A program made the translations under genes and the position numbers. A stretch of 6,789 nucleotides of DNA from Rhodospirillales bacterium (GTDB lineage: Bacteria; Pseudomonadota; Alphaproteobacteria; Rhodospirillales; Casp-alpha2), in the NCBI GenBank assembly GCA_018664265.1, contig JABJOR010000358.1, positions 1-6,789 of the forward strand, read 5' to 3'. Position 1 is the first letter of the stretch. Every line of letters begins with the position of its first letter. Of this stretch, positions 5,763-6,789 are shown piece by piece. Below the pieces are notes generated by a model. It was not told the origin of the DNA. It ran no database searches and was given only the letters and a program-made list of their open reading frames with translations.

Positions 5763-6700
5763 AACCTGCAATCAAAATAATTTTAGCCCTGAACCTTGTG
5801 ATCCTGGCTGTGCTGGTATTTGTGTATCCTCACTTGATGGTTAGCCCGGGCAAGTTGATTGACGGTCATGGAACGTCTGAGACCGATTGCTTTTCCTGCC
5901 ATGACATTCTCTTTGGAGCGTCCTCAGAGAAATGCATAACCTGTCATAAGGTTACCGATATCGGCGTGTCGACGACAAAGGGCATTCCAAAGATCAATAC
6001 AAAACCAAATGTTGCATTCCATCAAAAACTTATTGGGCAAGATTGTGTTTCTTGCCATAGCGATCACGAGGGTGTTGCTAAATACCGTAAATATAAGAAA
6101 TTTTCTCATAAGTTACTTGATGTAGAATCACGAGGGAAGTGCATTGCTTGTCACCAGAAGCCCGAGGATGTGAAGCATCGCCAAGCTTCGGATAAATGTT
6201 CACAATGTCATAGTTCTGAAAAATGGAAGCCTGCAGTTTTTAATCATAAGCTTTTAAATCCAGTTGAGCTTGAGCAGTGTACGAGCTGCCATAAGGATAA
6301 AACACCGACGGATAAACTGCACCGTAAAATTTCAGCTAAGTGTGGTCAATGCCACAGCACAGACAAGTGGAAACCGGCAACCTTCGACCATAGGAAGTTC
6401 TTTGTTTTTGACGATAAACATAAAAGGTGCACGACCTGTCACCGCACTCAAAATTACAAGGAATACACCTGCTATTCGTGCCATGAGCACTCTGAAGTTA
6501 AGATTAGGGAAGAACACAGGGAAGAAGGAATTCGTGATTTTGCGAACTGTGTTTCCTGTCACCGTAGCGCGGATGAAGATGAGGCGAAAAGGGCATGGAA
6601 ATCATTGAAACAAGGTAATCCATACTTGTTCCCACCTTCTTATGACAAGAAGAACAAGGAAAGGAAGAAGAAACATGATGATGACGATGATGACGATTAA
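5759..6700 (+). CDS. Decahaem cytochrome c (cytochrome c3-like), membrane-anchored, periplasmic
   Basis: From the ATG at 5759, which overlaps the previous stop as ATGA, the protein has 313 residues. Residues 4-24 are a hydrophobic anchor without a clear signal-peptidase site. Ten CxxCH motifs start at Cys44, 59, 96, 128, 147, 174, 195, 224, 238 and 264. More than ten other histidines (for example 88, 103, 117, 140, 163, 188, 211, 221, 244, 253) could supply bis-His ligation for all haems, as in class III cytochromes. An internal duplication is visible: CSQCHSSEKWKPAVFNHK (147-164) and CGQCHSTDKWKPATFDHR (195-212), 48 residues apart. The C-terminus is a basic run (about 297-306) followed by seven Asp. 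It would accept electrons from the dihaem b protein and pass them to periplasmic partners such as the DHC proteins, or further out. Confidence 0.9.
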   Translation: MKPAIKIILALNLVILAVLVFVYPHLMVSPGKLIDGHGTSETDCFSCHDILFGASSEKCITCHKVTDIGVSTTKGIPKINTKPNVAFHQKLIGQDCVSCHSDHEGVAKYRKYKKFSHKLLDVESRGKCIACHQKPEDVKHRQASDKCSQCHSSEKWKPAVFNHKLLNPVELEQCTSCHKDKTPTDKLHRKISAKCGQCHSTDKWKPATFDHRKFFVFDDKHKRCTTCHRTQNYKEYTCYSCHEHSEVKIREEHREEGIRDFANCVSCHRSADEDEAKRAWKSLKQGNPYLFPPSYDKKNKERKKKHDDDDDDD

Positions 6701-6780
6701 AAACCTTTAAAATGTCAGCGCCGGGTCGTGTGTCACGAGTAACGTCGGTCCAAACGGCGTTATGTAACTGTATTAGAGAT
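6701..6780 (+). other. Downstream spacer with weak nested hairpin, no clear terminator
   Basis: The outer arms CGCCG (6719-6723) and CGGCG (6755-6759) enclose an inner stem TCGTG-tgt-CACGA (6726-6738). No T-run follows, so a Rho-independent terminator is not supported. The hairpin may be chance, or a leader structure for the next gene. Confidence 0.3.
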
Positions 6781-6789
6781 GAAGGAGGG
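6781..6789 (+). promoter_or_regulatory. Strong Shine-Dalgarno at window edge for a downstream gene
   Basis: GAAGGAGGG contains AAGGAGG, close to a perfect anti-16S complement, at the last bases of the window. A rightward gene should start within about ten bases beyond the edge, some 90-100 nt after the decahaem gene. It may be a further member of this operon. Confidence 0.6.

Noticed and set aside
6719..6759. Rho-independent terminator after the decahaem gene
   Set aside because: The stems are only five pairs each and no T-run follows, so termination is not supported.

Overview
The window looks like a proteobacterial chromosome segment. The evidence is signal-peptide c-type cytochromes, an SHP-like (DUF1924-type) cytochrome, prokaryotic cytochrome b561 and a LuxR-type regulator. 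Base composition is moderate and becomes visibly more G+C-rich only in the first ~140 bases, which are the tail of an IS5-family transposase. Class cannot be fixed from sequence alone. SHP/DHC systems are known from Rhodobacter and Shewanella, so alpha- or gammaproteobacteria both fit. Almost the whole window is devoted to haem-based electron transfer.

Layout. Bases 1-138 are the 3' end of an IS5-family transposase, and 139-328 hold its right flank and no gene. From 3529 down to 329 runs a leftward operon of five genes: a cytochrome b561 fused to a periplasmic dihaem cytochrome c (DHC) domain, a small SHP-like monohaem cytochrome, two stand-alone DHC cytochromes, and a membrane-anchored LuxR-type HTH protein. 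Bases 3530-3879 are a divergent control region. It has a strong inverted repeat with concentric outer arms, and a possible 20-codon cysteine-rich leader ORF. From 3880 to 6700 runs a rightward operon of three tightly coupled genes: a membrane-anchored FAD/NAD(P)H/2Fe-2S reductase, a five-helix membrane protein with two H-x13-H pairs (predicted dihaem cytochrome b), and a decahaem cytochrome c. Bases 6701-6789 hold a weak hairpin and end in a strong Shine-Dalgarno sequence for a gene beyond the window.

How the genes may work together (inference). The rightward operon reads as a transmembrane wire: cytoplasmic NAD(P)H to FAD to 2Fe-2S, then two stacked b haems across the membrane, then ten c haems in the periplasm. 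The leftward operon supplies a second membrane entry (b561-DHC, presumably from quinol) and soluble DHC proteins that would feed the SHP-like protein, whose family binds O2 and NO at an Asn-ligated haem. Sharing one symmetric control region suggests both arms are made together, perhaps under the HTH protein. Haems visible as CxxCH motifs across the locus: 2+1+2+2+10 = 17 c-type, plus a predicted four b-type.
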